Origin: Pseudomonas lactucae
Lineage (GTDB): Bacteria; Pseudomonadota; Gammaproteobacteria; Pseudomonadales; Pseudomonadaceae
Direction of reading: 5' to 3'
NCBI RefSeq assembly: GCF_016937615.1
Contig: NZ_JAFHKI010000067.1
Location: 1-64,000, forward strand
DNA: 64,000 nucleotides
Below are positions 9,762-19,463 of the stretch, in pieces. Position 1 is the first letter of the stretch. Every line of letters begins with the position of its first letter. Position numbers and translations under genes: made by a program. The notes under the pieces were generated by a model that did no database searches, was not told the origin of the DNA, and worked only from the letters and a program-made list of their open reading frames with translations.

Positions 9762-9804
9762 TGTGGGAGGGCGGTGCGACGATTCGACTTGCCCCCCTCC
9801 CACA
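9762..9804. repeat. REP-like palindrome
   Basis: TGTGGGAGGG and its inverse CCCTCCCACA frame a short GGTGCGACGATTCGACTTGC core. This is the intergenic REP-type repeat common in the P. fluorescens group. It lies between convergent argH and the GST gene and may also act as a terminator. A related copy is at 23725-23759. Confidence 0.75.
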
Positions 9805-9809
9805 CTTGA

Positions 9810-10469
9810 TTACTTTTTGGCCGCAACCATCGCCATGAACCCCGGCATCGCCGCTTGCCTGTCGGCCTCCACTTTCTGAGCGTTGGGCATTTCATTCAGA
9901 CGTCCAAGCAACGCCTTCGCCTTCGGCAATTCAGCCAACAGGTCCAGCCCGAACAGTTTCTCGCCCACACCGCAGGCCAGGTTCAAGCTGTACATGAAAT
10001 ACAGATCCGCAATCGTAAAGCTATCGCCCGTCACAAATGGCGCGAACTTGCCATGCCGACCTAACGCACCGATACCCAGCAACAACTCCGTCCTGGATTT
10101 TTCCTTGATCGCCTCCGGCACCTGCATGCCAAAAAATGCCTCGCCGAAACACGCACGGGCGGGCAACTCGATGTACAGCTCGATTTCCCTGCACAACGCC
10201 AGCACCTGGGCGCGCTGGAACGGGTCGGCCGGCAGCAGCGCAGGCCCTTGCTGGGTCTGCTCGATGTATTCGAGGATCACGCTGGTTTCGTTGATAAACC
10301 CCTGCTTCACGCCCAGCACCGGCACCTTGCCGCGCGGGCTTACTGCCAGGGCTTCAGGGGTTTGTCCGGCAAAAAAAGGCACTTCTTCGAACGGCAATCC
10401 TTTCTCCAGCAGCGCCAGTTTCACCATGTTGTAGTAGTTACTGACTGAAAATCCGTAGAGCTTGAGCAT
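9810..10469 (-). CDS. glutathione S-transferase family protein
   Basis: A 219-residue two-domain GST. Residues 1-80 form the thioredoxin-like glutathione site (MLKLYGFSVSNYYNMVKLAL; GKVPVLGVKQGFINETSVILEYIEQ with the cis-Pro and the E-T/S pair that binds the glutamyl group). The rest is the helical domain (FTIADLYFMYSL N-capping motif). The substrate cannot be told from sequence. The ATG at 10469 follows GAGG at proper spacing and starts the conserved LYGF strand; an upstream in-frame ATG at 10547 adds residues unlike the family. Confidence 0.88.
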   Translation of the reverse strand: MLKLYGFSVSNYYNMVKLALLEKGLPFEEVPFFAGQTPEALAVSPRGKVPVLGVKQGFINETSVILEYIEQTQQGPALLPADPFQRAQVLALCREIELYIELPARACFGEAFFGMQVPEAIKEKSRTELLLGIGALGRHGKFAPFVTGDSFTIADLYFMYSLNLACGVGEKLFGLDLLAELPKAKALLGRLNEMPNAQKVEADRQAAMPGFMAMVAAKK

Positions 10470-10594
10470 CGCAAAGCCTCCAGGCCGTGTGCGGGGTTGG
10501 CTGCAAGCGTTATAGACCCCCGGGGCCACCCTTGCCAGCAGCATCACCTGGCTGAATGGCGGTAGACTGGCTCCCTTTCCTTAAGGAGCCTGCC

Positions 10595-10879
10595 ATGAGC
10601 GAGCTGACCGATATCGATAACGACGAAGAAGAATTCACCGAAACCACGCTGATCGAAGCGATCGAAAACCAGATTGAAAGCGACAACCCGCCAGCGGCCA
10701 AGGCCACCTTCAACAAGCTGACACTGGTGGGTTACGAGCGTGAAGAGATCCTGCAACTGATGGCCCACGTGCTCGCGGTAGAAATCGACGCGCTGCTGGA
10801 AGAGGACCGCCCTTTCAATACCGAATGGTATGAAACGGCCCTGCGTGCCCTGCCGGAGTTGCCGCCCGAAAAGCAATAA
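10595..10879 (+). CDS. small acidic conserved Pseudomonas protein
   Basis: A 94-residue acidic protein (MSELTDIDNDEEEFTETTLIEAIENQIES) with no membrane segment or known motif. I recognise it only as conserved among Pseudomonas at this position. AAGGAG lies six to nine bases before the ATG at 10595, which fixes the start. It is followed after 95 bases by another small gene in the same direction. Function unknown. Confidence 0.75.
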   Translation: MSELTDIDNDEEEFTETTLIEAIENQIESDNPPAAKATFNKLTLVGYEREEILQLMAHVLAVEIDALLEEDRPFNTEWYETALRALPELPPEKQ

Positions 10880-10974
10880 ATCCAATACGCTGCAACACAC
10901 TGGACAGTTCGGCAAAGTGCGTTCACCTTATGGCCTGCTAGCCTCTAATAAATTTTAGAAAGTCTGGAGTCCTT

Positions 10975-11229
10975 ATGTCGTATACCCCTGAGTTGGTTGC
11001 CGAACTGGAAATCCTTGTACTCTTTCCCCTGGACAGCACCAAGGAAGGTCTGAAAGTCCACCAGACCGCTGCTCCCACTGCCATCGCCGCTGCCAAGCGC
11101 CTCCATGCCAAAGGACTGATCGACCAGCCGGACGGAGGCTACCTCACCAGCCTTGGCCGGGACGCTGCGGAGCAGGCCCAAACCCTGCTGACCATTCTGA
11201 CCACTGCCAGCACCAAAGAAGCCGCCTGA
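10975..11229 (+). CDS. TIGR02647-family small protein
   Basis: An 84-residue protein starting MSYTPELVAELEILVLFPLDSTKEGLKVH. It matches a small uncharacterised family in gamma-proteobacteria known as TIGR02647. The middle (AAPTAIAAAKRLHAKGLIDQPDGGYLTSLGRDAAE) reads like a winged-helix module, so DNA binding is possible but not shown. GGAG lies before the ATG. A weak hairpin without a T run (11247-11269) follows the stop. Confidence 0.8.
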   Translation: MSYTPELVAELEILVLFPLDSTKEGLKVHQTAAPTAIAAAKRLHAKGLIDQPDGGYLTSLGRDAAEQAQTLLTILTTASTKEAA

Positions 11230-11396
11230 TACCGAATACAGCCCATGGAGTCCGCCCGGTGCGGATTCCGAGGGCGTTGCTGTGGGCGTGGAAAATTCTT
11301 ACATCAAACGCTACTTCCCTCTAAAACTCCTACGCCACTGGCTGTAAACTCCTATACGGCCGCCCACGTCGGGCCCTGCGAGCCGCCGAGTTCGAC

Positions 11397-14237
11397 ATGA
11401 CCCGCATCCATGAAATCCGCCCCGACCTGGACGAAGGCATCGACCGCAAGGTGCTGGCCCAATTGCGTGCGCGTTTCATGGCTCTCAATGAAGGCCGCAT
11501 GGCGAGGGCCATCGAGGGGCTGACGCCGCGCCAGCAAAGCGTGCTGACGCTGCTGCCGCTGTTCTTCCACGTCAATCATCCGCTGTTGCCAGGTTATGTG
11601 TCAGGCAGCACGCCGGCCGGTCTGTCCAACTTCGAACCCGACACCCAGGCCCTCACCGAAGCCCAGCGCCTGACCCGTTCGTTCTCTTACAAGCCGCGCC
11701 CGAGCAACCAGCCCAGGCCGATCCATGGCCTGTTCCTGATGGGCAGCCTCGGTACGCTGGCCCAGGCCGACCAGAGCGATATGGACGTGTGGGTGTGTCA
11801 CGCTCCCGACCTTGGCGAAAACGAACTGGCCGAACTGCGCAAAAAATGCCAATTGCTCGAAGCCTGGGCCCTGAGCATGGGCGCCGAGGCACACTTCTTT
11901 CTGATCGAGCCGACGCGCTTTGTATTGGGCGAGCGCGACACCCAACTGAGTTCCGACGACTGCGGCACCACCCAGCATTACCTGTTGCTGGACGAGTTCT
12001 ACCGCACCGCCATCTGGCTGGCCGGACGCACGCCGATCTGGTGGTTGGTGCCCGTGTACGAAGAACGCCGCTACGCCGAATTCACCCATACGCTGCTTTC
12101 CAAGCGGTTTATCCGCGCCGATGAAACCCTCGATCTGGGCCACTTGGCGCATATCCCCGCAGGCGAATTCATTGGCGCCGGGCTGTGGCAACTGTTCAAG
12201 GGCATCGAATCGCCCTACAAGTCGGTGCTCAAGCTGCTGTTGACCGAGGTCTACGCCAGCGAACACCCGAACGTGCACTGCCTGAGTCTGCGCTTCAAAC
12301 GGGCAGTGTTCGCCAACCAGATGGACCTGGATGAGCTGGACCCGTACATCGTGGTGTACCGCCGCATTGAGGAATACCTCAAGGCGCGCAACGAGCCGGA
12401 ACGCCTGGAGCTGGTGCGCAGGGCGCTGTACCTGAAGGTCAACCGCAAACTCAGCGCCGGCCAGCGCACCAGCAGCTGGCAACGTTTGCTGTTGGAACGA
12501 CTGGCCCAGGAATGGGGCTGGAACCCGCGTCAACTGGCCCTGCTGGACAGCCGCAGTCAATGGAAAGTGCGCCAGGTCGCCTCCGAACGCCGCGCCCTGG
12601 TCACCGAGCTGAACTACAGCTATCGCTTCCTGACCCAGTTCGCCCGCGCCGAACAGAGTGTGAGCCTGATCAACAAGCGCGACCTCAACGTACTAGGCCG
12701 GCGTCTGTACGCAGCATTTGAACGCAAGGCCGGCAAAGTCGAGTTCCTCAACCCGGGCATCGCTCCGGACCTGGCCGAAGACACCCTGACCCTGGTGCAA
12801 TCGCCCAATCGCAAAGAGCCCGGTCAGCACCATTGGGGCCTGTACAACGGCAGCCTCACCGCCCTGGAGTGGCAGCACTTCGCGCCGATCAAGCGCAGCC
12901 GCGACCTGCTCGAAATGCTGACCTGGTGCCATCGCAACGGCGTGATCGACAGCAGCACACGCCTGGCCCTGCATCCCGGCACCAGCGACATGACCGAATT
13001 CGAGCTGTTCAACCTGCTGGGCAGCCTGCAACAGACCATCGCCCTGCCCCTGGCCAGCGTCGATGAAGTCAGCCTGCTGCGCTCGGCGGTGCCCGAGGAA
13101 GTGCTGTTGCTGATCAACGTCGGCGTCGACCCGCTCAAGCACCACCGTGACCTGAACATCCTGATGACCACCGAGCGCACCGACTCCCTGAGTTACGCCG
13201 GCGTGCGCGAAAACCTGGTACTGACCCTGGACCAGGTCACGCTCAATAGCTGGAACGAAGTGATGGTCAGCCGTTACGACGGCCCGCACGCCTTGCTCGA
13301 CTGCCTGCGCGATTACCTCAATCAATTGCCGCCTGACCACCTGCCACGGTTGCGGGTGCGCTGCTTCTGTCACAACCGTGCGCAGTTTATTGCCCAGCGC
13401 GTGGAAGAAATCTTCGACACCGCGCAGCACCTGCTGCTGGGTCAGTCCAACCACCGCTATCTGCTGCAAGTGCAGCAGCATTATCACGTGATGGAATTGA
13501 TACCGGGCCAGGCCACTCATGTGTCACTGGCGACCCAGGACGCATTGATCGCCTACCTCAGCGAAGAGTTGGCCAGCTACAGCCCGCTGCACTTGGACAC
13601 CATGGCCCTGGAAGACCACGACCTGGCACTGCTGCTGCCTATGGGCATGCCTGATTGCGTGCAGGTGTTCTACCGGGTCAACGAAGGTTTCGCCGAGCTG
13701 TATGTGCTCGATGAGTTCAACGCGCTCTGGCAGCAACGCCTGCCGTTTCATGATGAGCAAAGCCTGTTGGCGCCGTTGCAGCGCTTCCTGCAATCGATCA
13801 TTTATCGCCGTGACGCGCTGTCGCCGCTGGACCCGCAAGAGCCCCTGGGTGCGGTACAGATCCAGTATTACCAACTGTTACCGTCCGGCAGCAATCGCGC
13901 ACGCGGCGTCGAAACTCGACCGGCACCGCAAAATCCCACGAACAGACCGTTCTACGACGTGCAGGCGATTATCAGCAAGGCGGCGCCCGGCCAGGTGGGC
14001 ATTACGCTGTACTGCAACCAACGGGAATTTTCCGAACTGGAATTTGGCGACCAGCTCTTTGCCGTGGTCGCCCGGGAGATCATCGGGCAGCGCCGGGAAA
14101 CCGAGCGCTACCGCGGCTACATCACCGACCTTGACCTGTCGGGCCTGCTCGGTGATGTGCAAAGCCCAAGCAACCTGTACCTGCGTTATAAGGCCGAATT
14201 GGAGCTGTCGCTCAATGAGGCGTTGAGCCAGATTTAG
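11397..14237 (+). CDS. cyaA: class I adenylate cyclase
   Basis: A 946-residue cytoplasmic enzyme that makes cyclic AMP from ATP. The N-terminal catalytic part has the class I nucleotidyl-transferase motif (GSLGTLAQADQSDMDVWVCH, residues ~113-132) with its paired acidic residues. The long C-terminal half is the regulatory region. In Pseudomonas cAMP acts with Vfr/Crp. The stop overlaps that of convergent rnk by four bases, so there is no terminator between them. The ATG at 11397 begins a typical family N-terminus (MTRIHEIRPDLDEGIDRKVL). Confidence 0.93.
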   Translation: MTRIHEIRPDLDEGIDRKVLAQLRARFMALNEGRMARAIEGLTPRQQSVLTLLPLFFHVNHPLLPGYVSGSTPAGLSNFEPDTQALTEAQRLTRSFSYKPRPSNQPRPIHGLFLMGSLGTLAQADQSDMDVWVCHAPDLGENELAELRKKCQLLEAWALSMGAEAHFFLIEPTRFVLGERDTQLSSDDCGTTQHYLLLDEFYRTAIWLAGRTPIWWLVPVYEERRYAEFTHTLLSKRFIRADETLDLGHLAHIPAGEFIGAGLWQLFKGIESPYKSVLKLLLTEVYASEHPNVHCLSLRFKRAVFANQMDLDELDPYIVVYRRIEEYLKARNEPERLELVRRALYLKVNRKLSAGQRTSSWQRLLLERLAQEWGWNPRQLALLDSRSQWKVRQVASERRALVTELNYSYRFLTQFARAEQSVSLINKRDLNVLGRRLYAAFERKAGKVEFLNPGIAPDLAEDTLTLVQSPNRKEPGQHHWGLYNGSLTALEWQHFAPIKRSRDLLEMLTWCHRNGVIDSSTRLALHPGTSDMTEFELFNLLGSLQQTIALPLASVDEVSLLRSAVPEEVLLLINVGVDPLKHHRDLNILMTTERTDSLSYAGVRENLVLTLDQVTLNSWNEVMVSRYDGPHALLDCLRDYLNQLPPDHLPRLRVRCFCHNRAQFIAQRVEEIFDTAQHLLLGQSNHRYLLQVQQHYHVMELIPGQATHVSLATQDALIAYLSEELASYSPLHLDTMALEDHDLALLLPMGMPDCVQVFYRVNEGFAELYVLDEFNALWQQRLPFHDEQSLLAPLQRFLQSIIYRRDALSPLDPQEPLGAVQIQYYQLLPSGSNRARGVETRPAPQNPTNRPFYDVQAIISKAAPGQVGITLYCNQREFSELEFGDQLFAVVAREIIGQRRETERYRGYITDLDLSGLLGDVQSPSNLYLRYKAELELSLNEALSQI

Positions 14238-14647
14238 AGAAGGAAGGCGCCGCCGTCTTTAGGCTGGCCTTCAACGCTGAGCAGCTCAAGCTTGAGGGTC
14301 TTGCCACCGGGTGCCGGCCAGTCAATGTGCTGGCCCACTTGCAGGCCGAGCAACGCGCTGCCCACTGGCGCCAGGATCGAAATTTTGCCTTCATCGGCGT
14401 TCGCGTCTTTCGGGTAAACCAGAGTCAGGTGGTAATCCTTGCCGCTGCCTTGCTCGCGGCAATGCACGCTGGAGTTCATGGTCACGACACCCGCAGGTAC
14501 CTCATCGTGACCAACCACGTCTTCGGCGCGGTCGAGTTCGGCTTGCAATGCTTCGACGCCCGGTGTTTCTTCGCCCAGGCGGTCGATCAGTTGCTCCAGG
14601 CGCTGCACGTCAAGACGGGTGAGAATGATGGACGGTGCGGTGGTCAT
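14234..14647 (-). CDS. rnk: regulator of nucleoside diphosphate kinase, GreA-like
   Basis: A 137-residue GreA/Rnk family protein. Residues ~1-45 form a short coiled coil (RLDVQRLEQLIDRLGEETPG) and residues ~50-137 form the FKBP-like GreA C-domain (YHLTLVYPKDANADEGKISILAPVGSAL). Rnk binds RNA polymerase and in P. aeruginosa affects Ndk levels and alginate. The stop codon overlaps the cyaA stop on the other strand. Confidence 0.9.
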   Translation of the reverse strand: MTTAPSIILTRLDVQRLEQLIDRLGEETPGVEALQAELDRAEDVVGHDEVPAGVVTMNSSVHCREQGSGKDYHLTLVYPKDANADEGKISILAPVGSALLGLQVGQHIDWPAPGGKTLKLELLSVEGQPKDGGAFLL

Positions 14648-14680
14648 GATTCAGGCAGACTCCTTTTTTCTGCACAAAAA

Positions 14681-14710
14681 AGCAAAACCCCGCCAGAAAA
14701 AGGCGGGGTT
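14681..14710 (-). terminator. rho-independent terminator after cyaY-DUF1289
   Basis: A 9-bp stem (AACCCCGCC/GGCGGGGTT) with a 7-base loop; on the minus strand it is followed by TTTTGCTTTTTT. It ends transcription of the DUF1289 gene before rnk. Confidence 0.85.
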
Positions 14711-14778
14711 CTCACGGGCCTCGATGAGTTGAGGCGTACCCGGACACTACCACAGCGTCACAAATAAACAAGACAGCC

Positions 14779-15003
14779 TCAGGCCTGTGCCCTGCGCTGC
14801 TCGGCCTGGGCGCAGATCACTCGGCGCCGGGCATCGTCGGCGGAGCGCCATTCACGGATGTCTTCGACATGCCGGAAGCAGCCGAGGCAGACTTTTTGCT
14901 CATCCAGGCGACACAAACTGATACAAGGTGACGGCACCGCCGGGCTGACGTTGCTGAACAGCGGCTTGGGCGGGCGTATGGGTACAGGCTCGTTCACGAT
15001 CAA
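14779..15003 (-). CDS. DUF1289 family cysteine-rich small protein
   Basis: A 74-residue protein with the DUF1289 signature: SPCISLCRLDEQKVCLGCFRHVEDIREW, in which four cysteines can bind a metal. The family has no proven function. It overlaps the end of cyaY by four bases (start 15003, cyaY stop 15000), so the pair is co-transcribed and probably coupled. Placement next to frataxin hints at iron or Fe-S use, which is only inference. Confidence 0.88.
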   Translation of the reverse strand: MIVNEPVPIRPPKPLFSNVSPAVPSPCISLCRLDEQKVCLGCFRHVEDIREWRSADDARRRVICAQAEQRRAQA

Positions 15004-15332
15004 ATCTCGTCGAAATCCAGCTCGACGCCGGCTTGTTGCTGGACCAGACGCGTGAGCATTTCACCCAACAACTCTTCGCTCTTGTCGCACTGCCATTTGC
15101 CGCTTTCTTCGTCGTAGTCAAAGTGGATACCGCCGGAACGCGCCGCCAGCCAAAGCTGACGTAACGGTTCCTGGCGGCTGAAGATCAATTGCGTGCCGTT
15201 TTCGAACTTGACGGTCAGCACACCGGCGGAGCTTTCCAGATCGATGTCCAGGTCACTCTCGTCGAAAATATCTTCCAGCGCCTGCTGGGTCGTATCCACC
15301 AGGTCGTGAAAACGCGCTTCGGTCAAACTCAT
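15000..15332 (-). CDS. cyaY: frataxin-like iron protein CyaY
   Basis: A 110-residue frataxin homologue that modulates Fe-S cluster assembly. It has the acidic first helix (MSLTEARFHDLVDTTQQALEDIFDESDLDIDLE) that binds iron and the sheet segments GVLTVKFENGTQLIFSRQEPLRQLWLA. It is divergent from lptM, with ~240 bases between them that must hold both promoters; no operator is obvious there. Confidence 0.93.
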   Translation of the reverse strand: MSLTEARFHDLVDTTQQALEDIFDESDLDIDLESSAGVLTVKFENGTQLIFSRQEPLRQLWLAARSGGIHFDYDEESGKWQCDKSEELLGEMLTRLVQQQAGVELDFDEI

Positions 15333-15570
15333 TGTGGCAACCTCAAAAGTGTCTGGTTTTGCTCAAGCGCCGCACGATACGGGCGAGCTTCGCCGATTGC
15401 AAAGGATACCGATTCCATCACGATTGGCGGTACGAAATACCGCCAACCACCGTAGTCCGATTCCCGACCATCTCGGCAAACCCCCGCCGGACGGGTATTT
15501 CAGCGCATAGGCAAGCTGGCGGGTGGTCGGTATACTCGGGCGCAATTAATGCATATTCAAGGATTTCGCC

Positions 15571-15741
15571 ATGAAGCGCCTGATCTCTTCCCTTGCTGCG
15601 CTCGTCGCGGTCGCTTGCCTCGTTAGTGCCTGTGGTCAAAAAGGCCCGCTGTATCTACCCGATGACAGCAAAGACCCGAATGACCAGGCGCAATCGTCGC
15701 AAAAGCCAACCAAAGCGCATAAGCACGACACCTTCGAATAA
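15571..15741 (+). CDS. lptM: LptM-type small lipoprotein
   Basis: A 56-residue lipoprotein. The signal peptide [20 protein letters not shown] ends in a lipobox with the modified cysteine in [12 protein letters not shown], the conserved LptM (formerly YifL/LppL) motif. LptM assists maturation of the LptDE lipopolysaccharide translocon in E. coli. AAGGA precedes the ATG. It is the first gene before lysA and dapF, as in P. aeruginosa (lppL). The C-terminus is charged and low-complexity. Confidence 0.9.
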   Translation: MKRLISSLAALVAVACLVSACGQKGPLYLPDDSKDPNDQAQSSQKPTKAHKHDTFE

Positions 15742-15750
15742 GGGAATTCC

Positions 15751-16998
15751 ATGGACGCTTTTAACTACCGGGACGGCGAGCTGTTCGCGGAAGGCGTGGC
15801 GCTGTCCGCGATTGCCCAGCGCTTTGGCACCCCGACCTATGTGTACTCCCGTGCGCACATCGAAGCGCAGTATCGCTCGTTCACCGACGCGCTGAATGGC
15901 GTACCGCACCTGGTGTGCTACGCGGTCAAGGCCAACTCCAACCTGGGCGTCCTCAATGTCCTGGCGCGCCTCGGTGCCGGTTTCGACATCGTGTCCCGTG
16001 GCGAGCTGGAACGTGTGCTGGCCGCTGGCGGCCAGGCTGACAAGATCGTATTCTCCGGCGTCGGCAAGACCCGCGACGACATGCGTCGCGCCCTCGAAGT
16101 CGGCGTGCACTGCTTCAACATCGAGTCCACCGACGAGCTGGAACGGCTGCAAGTGGTGGCCGCCGAGATGGGCGTTCGCGCGCCGATCTCCCTGCGCGTC
16201 AACCCGGACGTCGATGCGGGCACCCACCCGTACATTTCCACCGGTCTCAAAGAGAACAAGTTCGGCATCGCCATTGCCGACGCCGAAGATGTGTACATCC
16301 GCGCCGCGCAGCTGCCAAACCTGGAGGTCCTGGGTGTCGACTGCCATATCGGCTCGCAACTGACCACCCTGCCGCCCTTCATTGATGCTCTCGACCGCCT
16401 GCTGGCGTTGACCGACCGCCTCGGCGACTGTGGCATTTACCTGCAACACATCGACCTCGGTGGTGGCGTGGGCGTGCAGTATCGCGACGAAGAGCCGCCG
16501 TTGATTGCCGACTATATCCAGGCCGTGCGCGAGCGCATCGAAGGCCGCGACCTGACGCTGATGTTCGAGCCGGGCCGTTATATCGTCGCCAACGCCGGCG
16601 TACTGTTGACTCAGGTCGAGTACCTCAAGCACACCGAATACAAGGATTTCGCCATCGTCGACGCGGCGATGAACGACCTGATCCGCCCGGCGCTGTACCA
16701 GGCCTGGATGAATGTCACCGCCGTGACGCCTCGCGCAAGCGTTGCCCGCGCCTACGACATCGTCGGCCCGATCTGCGAAACCGGCGACTTCCTGGCCAAG
16801 GACCGTCAGTTGGCCCTGGAAGAAGGCGACCTGCTGGCCGTGCATTCGGCCGGCGCCTACGGGTTTGTCATGAGCTCCAACTACAACACCCGCGGACGTG
16901 CCGCCGAGGTGCTGGTGGACGGTGATCAAGCATTTGAAGTGCGTCGCCGCGAGACGGTAGCCGAGTTGTATGCTGGCGAAAGCCTGCTGCCGGAGTAA
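15751..16998 (+). CDS. lysA: diaminopimelate decarboxylase
   Basis: A 415-residue PLP enzyme making lysine from meso-diaminopimelate. The PLP lysine is in HLVCYAVKANSNLGVLNVL, the phosphate-binding glycines in HIDLGGGVGVQY, and the substrate cysteine in VGPICETGDFLAKDR. AAGGGA precedes the ATG. dapF follows after three bases, so substrate supply and use are encoded together. Confidence 0.95.
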   Translation: MDAFNYRDGELFAEGVALSAIAQRFGTPTYVYSRAHIEAQYRSFTDALNGVPHLVCYAVKANSNLGVLNVLARLGAGFDIVSRGELERVLAAGGQADKIVFSGVGKTRDDMRRALEVGVHCFNIESTDELERLQVVAAEMGVRAPISLRVNPDVDAGTHPYISTGLKENKFGIAIADAEDVYIRAAQLPNLEVLGVDCHIGSQLTTLPPFIDALDRLLALTDRLGDCGIYLQHIDLGGGVGVQYRDEEPPLIADYIQAVRERIEGRDLTLMFEPGRYIVANAGVLLTQVEYLKHTEYKDFAIVDAAMNDLIRPALYQAWMNVTAVTPRASVARAYDIVGPICETGDFLAKDRQLALEEGDLLAVHSAGAYGFVMSSNYNTRGRAAEVLVDGDQAFEVRRRETVAELYAGESLLPE

Positions 16999-17001
16999 GC
17001 C

Positions 17002-17831
17002 ATGCTGCTGCGTTTTACCAAGATGCACGGGCTGGGCAATGATTTCATGGTTCTCGACCTGGTCAGCCAGCACGCGCACATCACGCCCAAACACGCCAAA
17101 CAGTGGGGCGACCGCCACACCGGCGTTGGTTTTGACCAATTGCTGCTGGTCGAAGCGCCGACAACCCGGAGGTGGATTTCCGTTACCGGATCTTCAACTC
17201 CGACGGTTCCGAAGTGGAGCAGTGCGGCAACGGCGCGCGCTGCTTTGCGCGCTTTGTGCTGGACAAGCGCCTGACCGCCAAGCGGCAGATTCGCGTCGAA
17301 ACCAAGAGCGGCGTGATCGAACTGGACATCCGCAACGACGGCCAGATCAGCGTCAACATGGGCGCGCCGCGCCTGGTGCCGGCGGATATTCCGTTCCAGG
17401 CCATCGAACAGGCCGCCAGTTACGCGCTGGACGTGGAAGGTCAGTCGGTCGACATCGCCGCCGTGTCCATGGGCAACCCCCACGCGGTACTGCGGGTCAA
17501 CGACATCAACAATGCGCCCGTGCATGAACTGGGGCCGAAGATAGAACACCACCCGCGCTTTCCGGCGCGGGTCAATGTGGGTTTCATGCAGGTAATCGAC
17601 CGTTCCCGCGCGCAATTGCGTGTATGGGAACGCGGCGCCGGCGAAACCCAGGCCTGCGGCACCGGTGCTTGCGCCGCTGCCGTGGCCGCGATCAGCCAGG
17701 GGTGGATGGATTCGCCACTGCTGATCGACCTGCCCGGCGGACGGTTGTCCATCGAATGGGCAGGCCCTGGCCACCCGGTGCTGATGACCGGGCCGGCCTC
17801 GCGTGTATACGAAGGACAGGTCCGTCTATGA
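17002..17831 (+). CDS. dapF: diaminopimelate epimerase with one missing base
   Basis: DapF converts LL- to meso-diaminopimelate for lysine and peptidoglycan. The N-terminal part ([20 protein letters not shown]) reads to [13 protein letters not shown], then one G is missing after 17160 and the frame changes. The second frame continues [20 protein letters not shown] to the end. Both catalytic cysteines are present (EQCGNGARC and [11 protein letters not shown]). With the base restored the protein is 276 residues, the normal size. dapF is essential in most bacteria, so sequence error is likely. Confidence 0.92.
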
Positions 17832-17844
17832 GTGAGCCAAGCCA

Positions 17845-18561
17845 ATGACCGATAAGCCTCAAGTACCCGCCCAAGCATCCCCAAATGAAAGTCTGGAGGC
17901 CGCCGCTGTCGCGGCGTACCTTGAGGCCAACCCGGACTTCTTTGTGGAGCACGAAGAACTGCTGCCGGCGCTGCGTATCCCCCATCAGCGCGGCGACACC
18001 GTGTCGCTGGTGGAGCGGCAGATGAAGATCCTGCGCGAGCGCAATATTGAAATGCGCCACAAGCTCTCGCACCTGATGGACGTTGCCCGCGACAACGACC
18101 GCCTGTTTGAAAAAACCCGTCGCCTGATTCTGACCCTGATGGACGCCACCAGCCTGGAAGAAACGGTCATCGCCGTGGAAGACAGTCTGCGCCAGGACTT
18201 TCAGGTGCCGTTTGTCAGCCTGATCCTGTTCAGCGACAACCCGATGCCGGTGGGTCGCTGGGTCAGCGGCGGCGACGCGCAGACCGCCATTGGCGGCCTA
18301 TTGTCCGAGGGCAAGACCATCAGCGGCACCTTGCGTGAGCATGAACTGGACTTTCTGTTTGGCGCCGAACAGCGCAAACAGATCGGTTCCACCGCCGTGG
18401 TCGCTCTCAGCTATCAGGGCCTGCACGGCGTACTGGCCATTGCCAGCCGTGACCCGCAACACTACAAGAGCTCGGTGGGCACCCTGTTCCTGACCTATAT
18501 CGCCGAAGTGCTGGGCCGCGTCTTGCCACGCTTCACCACCGCCCTGCGCGCGGTGCGCTAG
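17845..18561 (+). CDS. DUF484 family GAF-like protein
   Basis: A 238-residue cytoplasmic protein. An N-terminal helix pair ([27 protein letters not shown]) leads into a coiled coil ([20 protein letters not shown]) and a GAF-like sensory domain. DUF484 proteins sit between dapF and xerC in many gamma-proteobacteria; their role is unknown. The gene starts 13 bases after dapF and ends two bases before xerC, so it is in the same operon. Confidence 0.9.
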   Translation: MTDKPQVPAQASPNESLEAAAVAAYLEANPDFFVEHEELLPALRIPHQRGDTVSLVERQMKILRERNIEMRHKLSHLMDVARDNDRLFEKTRRLILTLMDATSLEETVIAVEDSLRQDFQVPFVSLILFSDNPMPVGRWVSGGDAQTAIGGLLSEGKTISGTLREHELDFLFGAEQRKQIGSTAVVALSYQGLHGVLAIASRDPQHYKSSVGTLFLTYIAEVLGRVLPRFTTALRAVR

Positions 18562-18563
18562 CC

Positions 18564-19463
18564 ATGGAACGGCAACTGGACGCTTACTGCGCTCACCTGC
18601 GCAACGAGCGCCAGGTGTCGCCCCATACGCTGGAGGCTTACCGGCGGGACTTGAACAAAGTGCTGGCCTATTGCGAAAAACAGCAGGTCAGCAGCTGGAA
18701 ATCCCTGGATATCCAGGCCCTGCGCAGCCTGATCGCACGCCTGCACCAGCAGGGCCAATCCTCGCGCAGCCTGTCGCGGCTGCTGTCGGCGGTGCGCGGG
18801 CTCTATCACTATCTCAATCGCGAAGGTCTGTGCGACCACGACCCGGCCAATGGCCTGTCGCCGCCCAAGGGCGAGCGACGCCTGCCCAAGACCCTGGACA
18901 CCGACCGCGCCCTGCAATTGCTCGATGGCGCAGTGGAAGACGACTTCCTCGCCCATCGCGACCAGGCGATCCTGGAATTGTTCTATTCCTCGGGTCTGCG
19001 CCTGTCGGAACTGACCGGCCTGAACCTGGATCAACTGGACCTGGCGGACGGCCTGGTGCAAGTGCTCGGCAAAGGCAGCAAGACTCGCGTGCTGCCCGTC
19101 GGCAGAAAGGCCCGCGAAGCACTGCAATTATGGTTGCCGCTGCGCGCACTGGCCAACCCGCAGGACGACGCGGTATTTATCAGCCAGCAAGGCCGACGCC
19201 TGGGGCCTCGGGCGATTCAGGTACGGGTCAAGGCCGCCGGCGAGCGCGAACTGGGACAGAACCTGCACCCGCATATGCTGCGCCACTCCTTCGCCAGCCA
19301 TCTGCTGGAATCCTCCCAGGACCTGCGCGCCGTGCAAGAGCTGCTCGGCCACTCCGATATCAAGACCACGCAGATCTACACCCATCTGGACTTCCAACAC
19401 CTGGCAACGGTTTACGACAGTGCCCATCCACGGGCCAAACGCATCAAGGACAGCGACTCATGA
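18564..19463 (+). CDS. xerC: site-specific tyrosine recombinase XerC
   Basis: A 299-residue tyrosine recombinase that, with XerD, resolves chromosome dimers at dif. The N-terminal SAM-like domain ([30 protein letters not shown]) is followed by the catalytic domain, with Arg in [13 protein letters not shown], HxLRH in [13 protein letters not shown], His in [13 protein letters not shown] and the nucleophilic Tyr in TQIYTHLDF. It is a core housekeeping gene (sss in P. aeruginosa), not an island integrase. Its end overlaps the next gene by four bases. Confidence 0.95.
   Translation: MERQLDAYCAHLRNERQVSPHTLEAYRRDLNKVLAYCEKQQVSSWKSLDIQALRSLIARLHQQGQSSRSLSRLLSAVRGLYHYLNREGLCDHDPANGLSPPKGERRLPKTLDTDRALQLLDGAVEDDFLAHRDQAILELFYSSGLRLSELTGLNLDQLDLADGLVQVLGKGSKTRVLPVGRKAREALQLWLPLRALANPQDDAVFISQQGRRLGPRAIQVRVKAAGERELGQNLHPHMLRHSFASHLLESSQDLRAVQELLGHSDIKTTQIYTHLDFQHLATVYDSAHPRAKRIKDSDS

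Noticed and set aside
8189..9895. 568-codon open frame on the minus strand
   Set aside because: It lies fully antisense to argH, has no ribosome site and is His/Gln/Val-rich as expected for a shadow of a GC-rich gene.
15655..17139. 494-codon minus-strand frame
   Set aside because: Antisense shadow of lysA and dapF; no family features.
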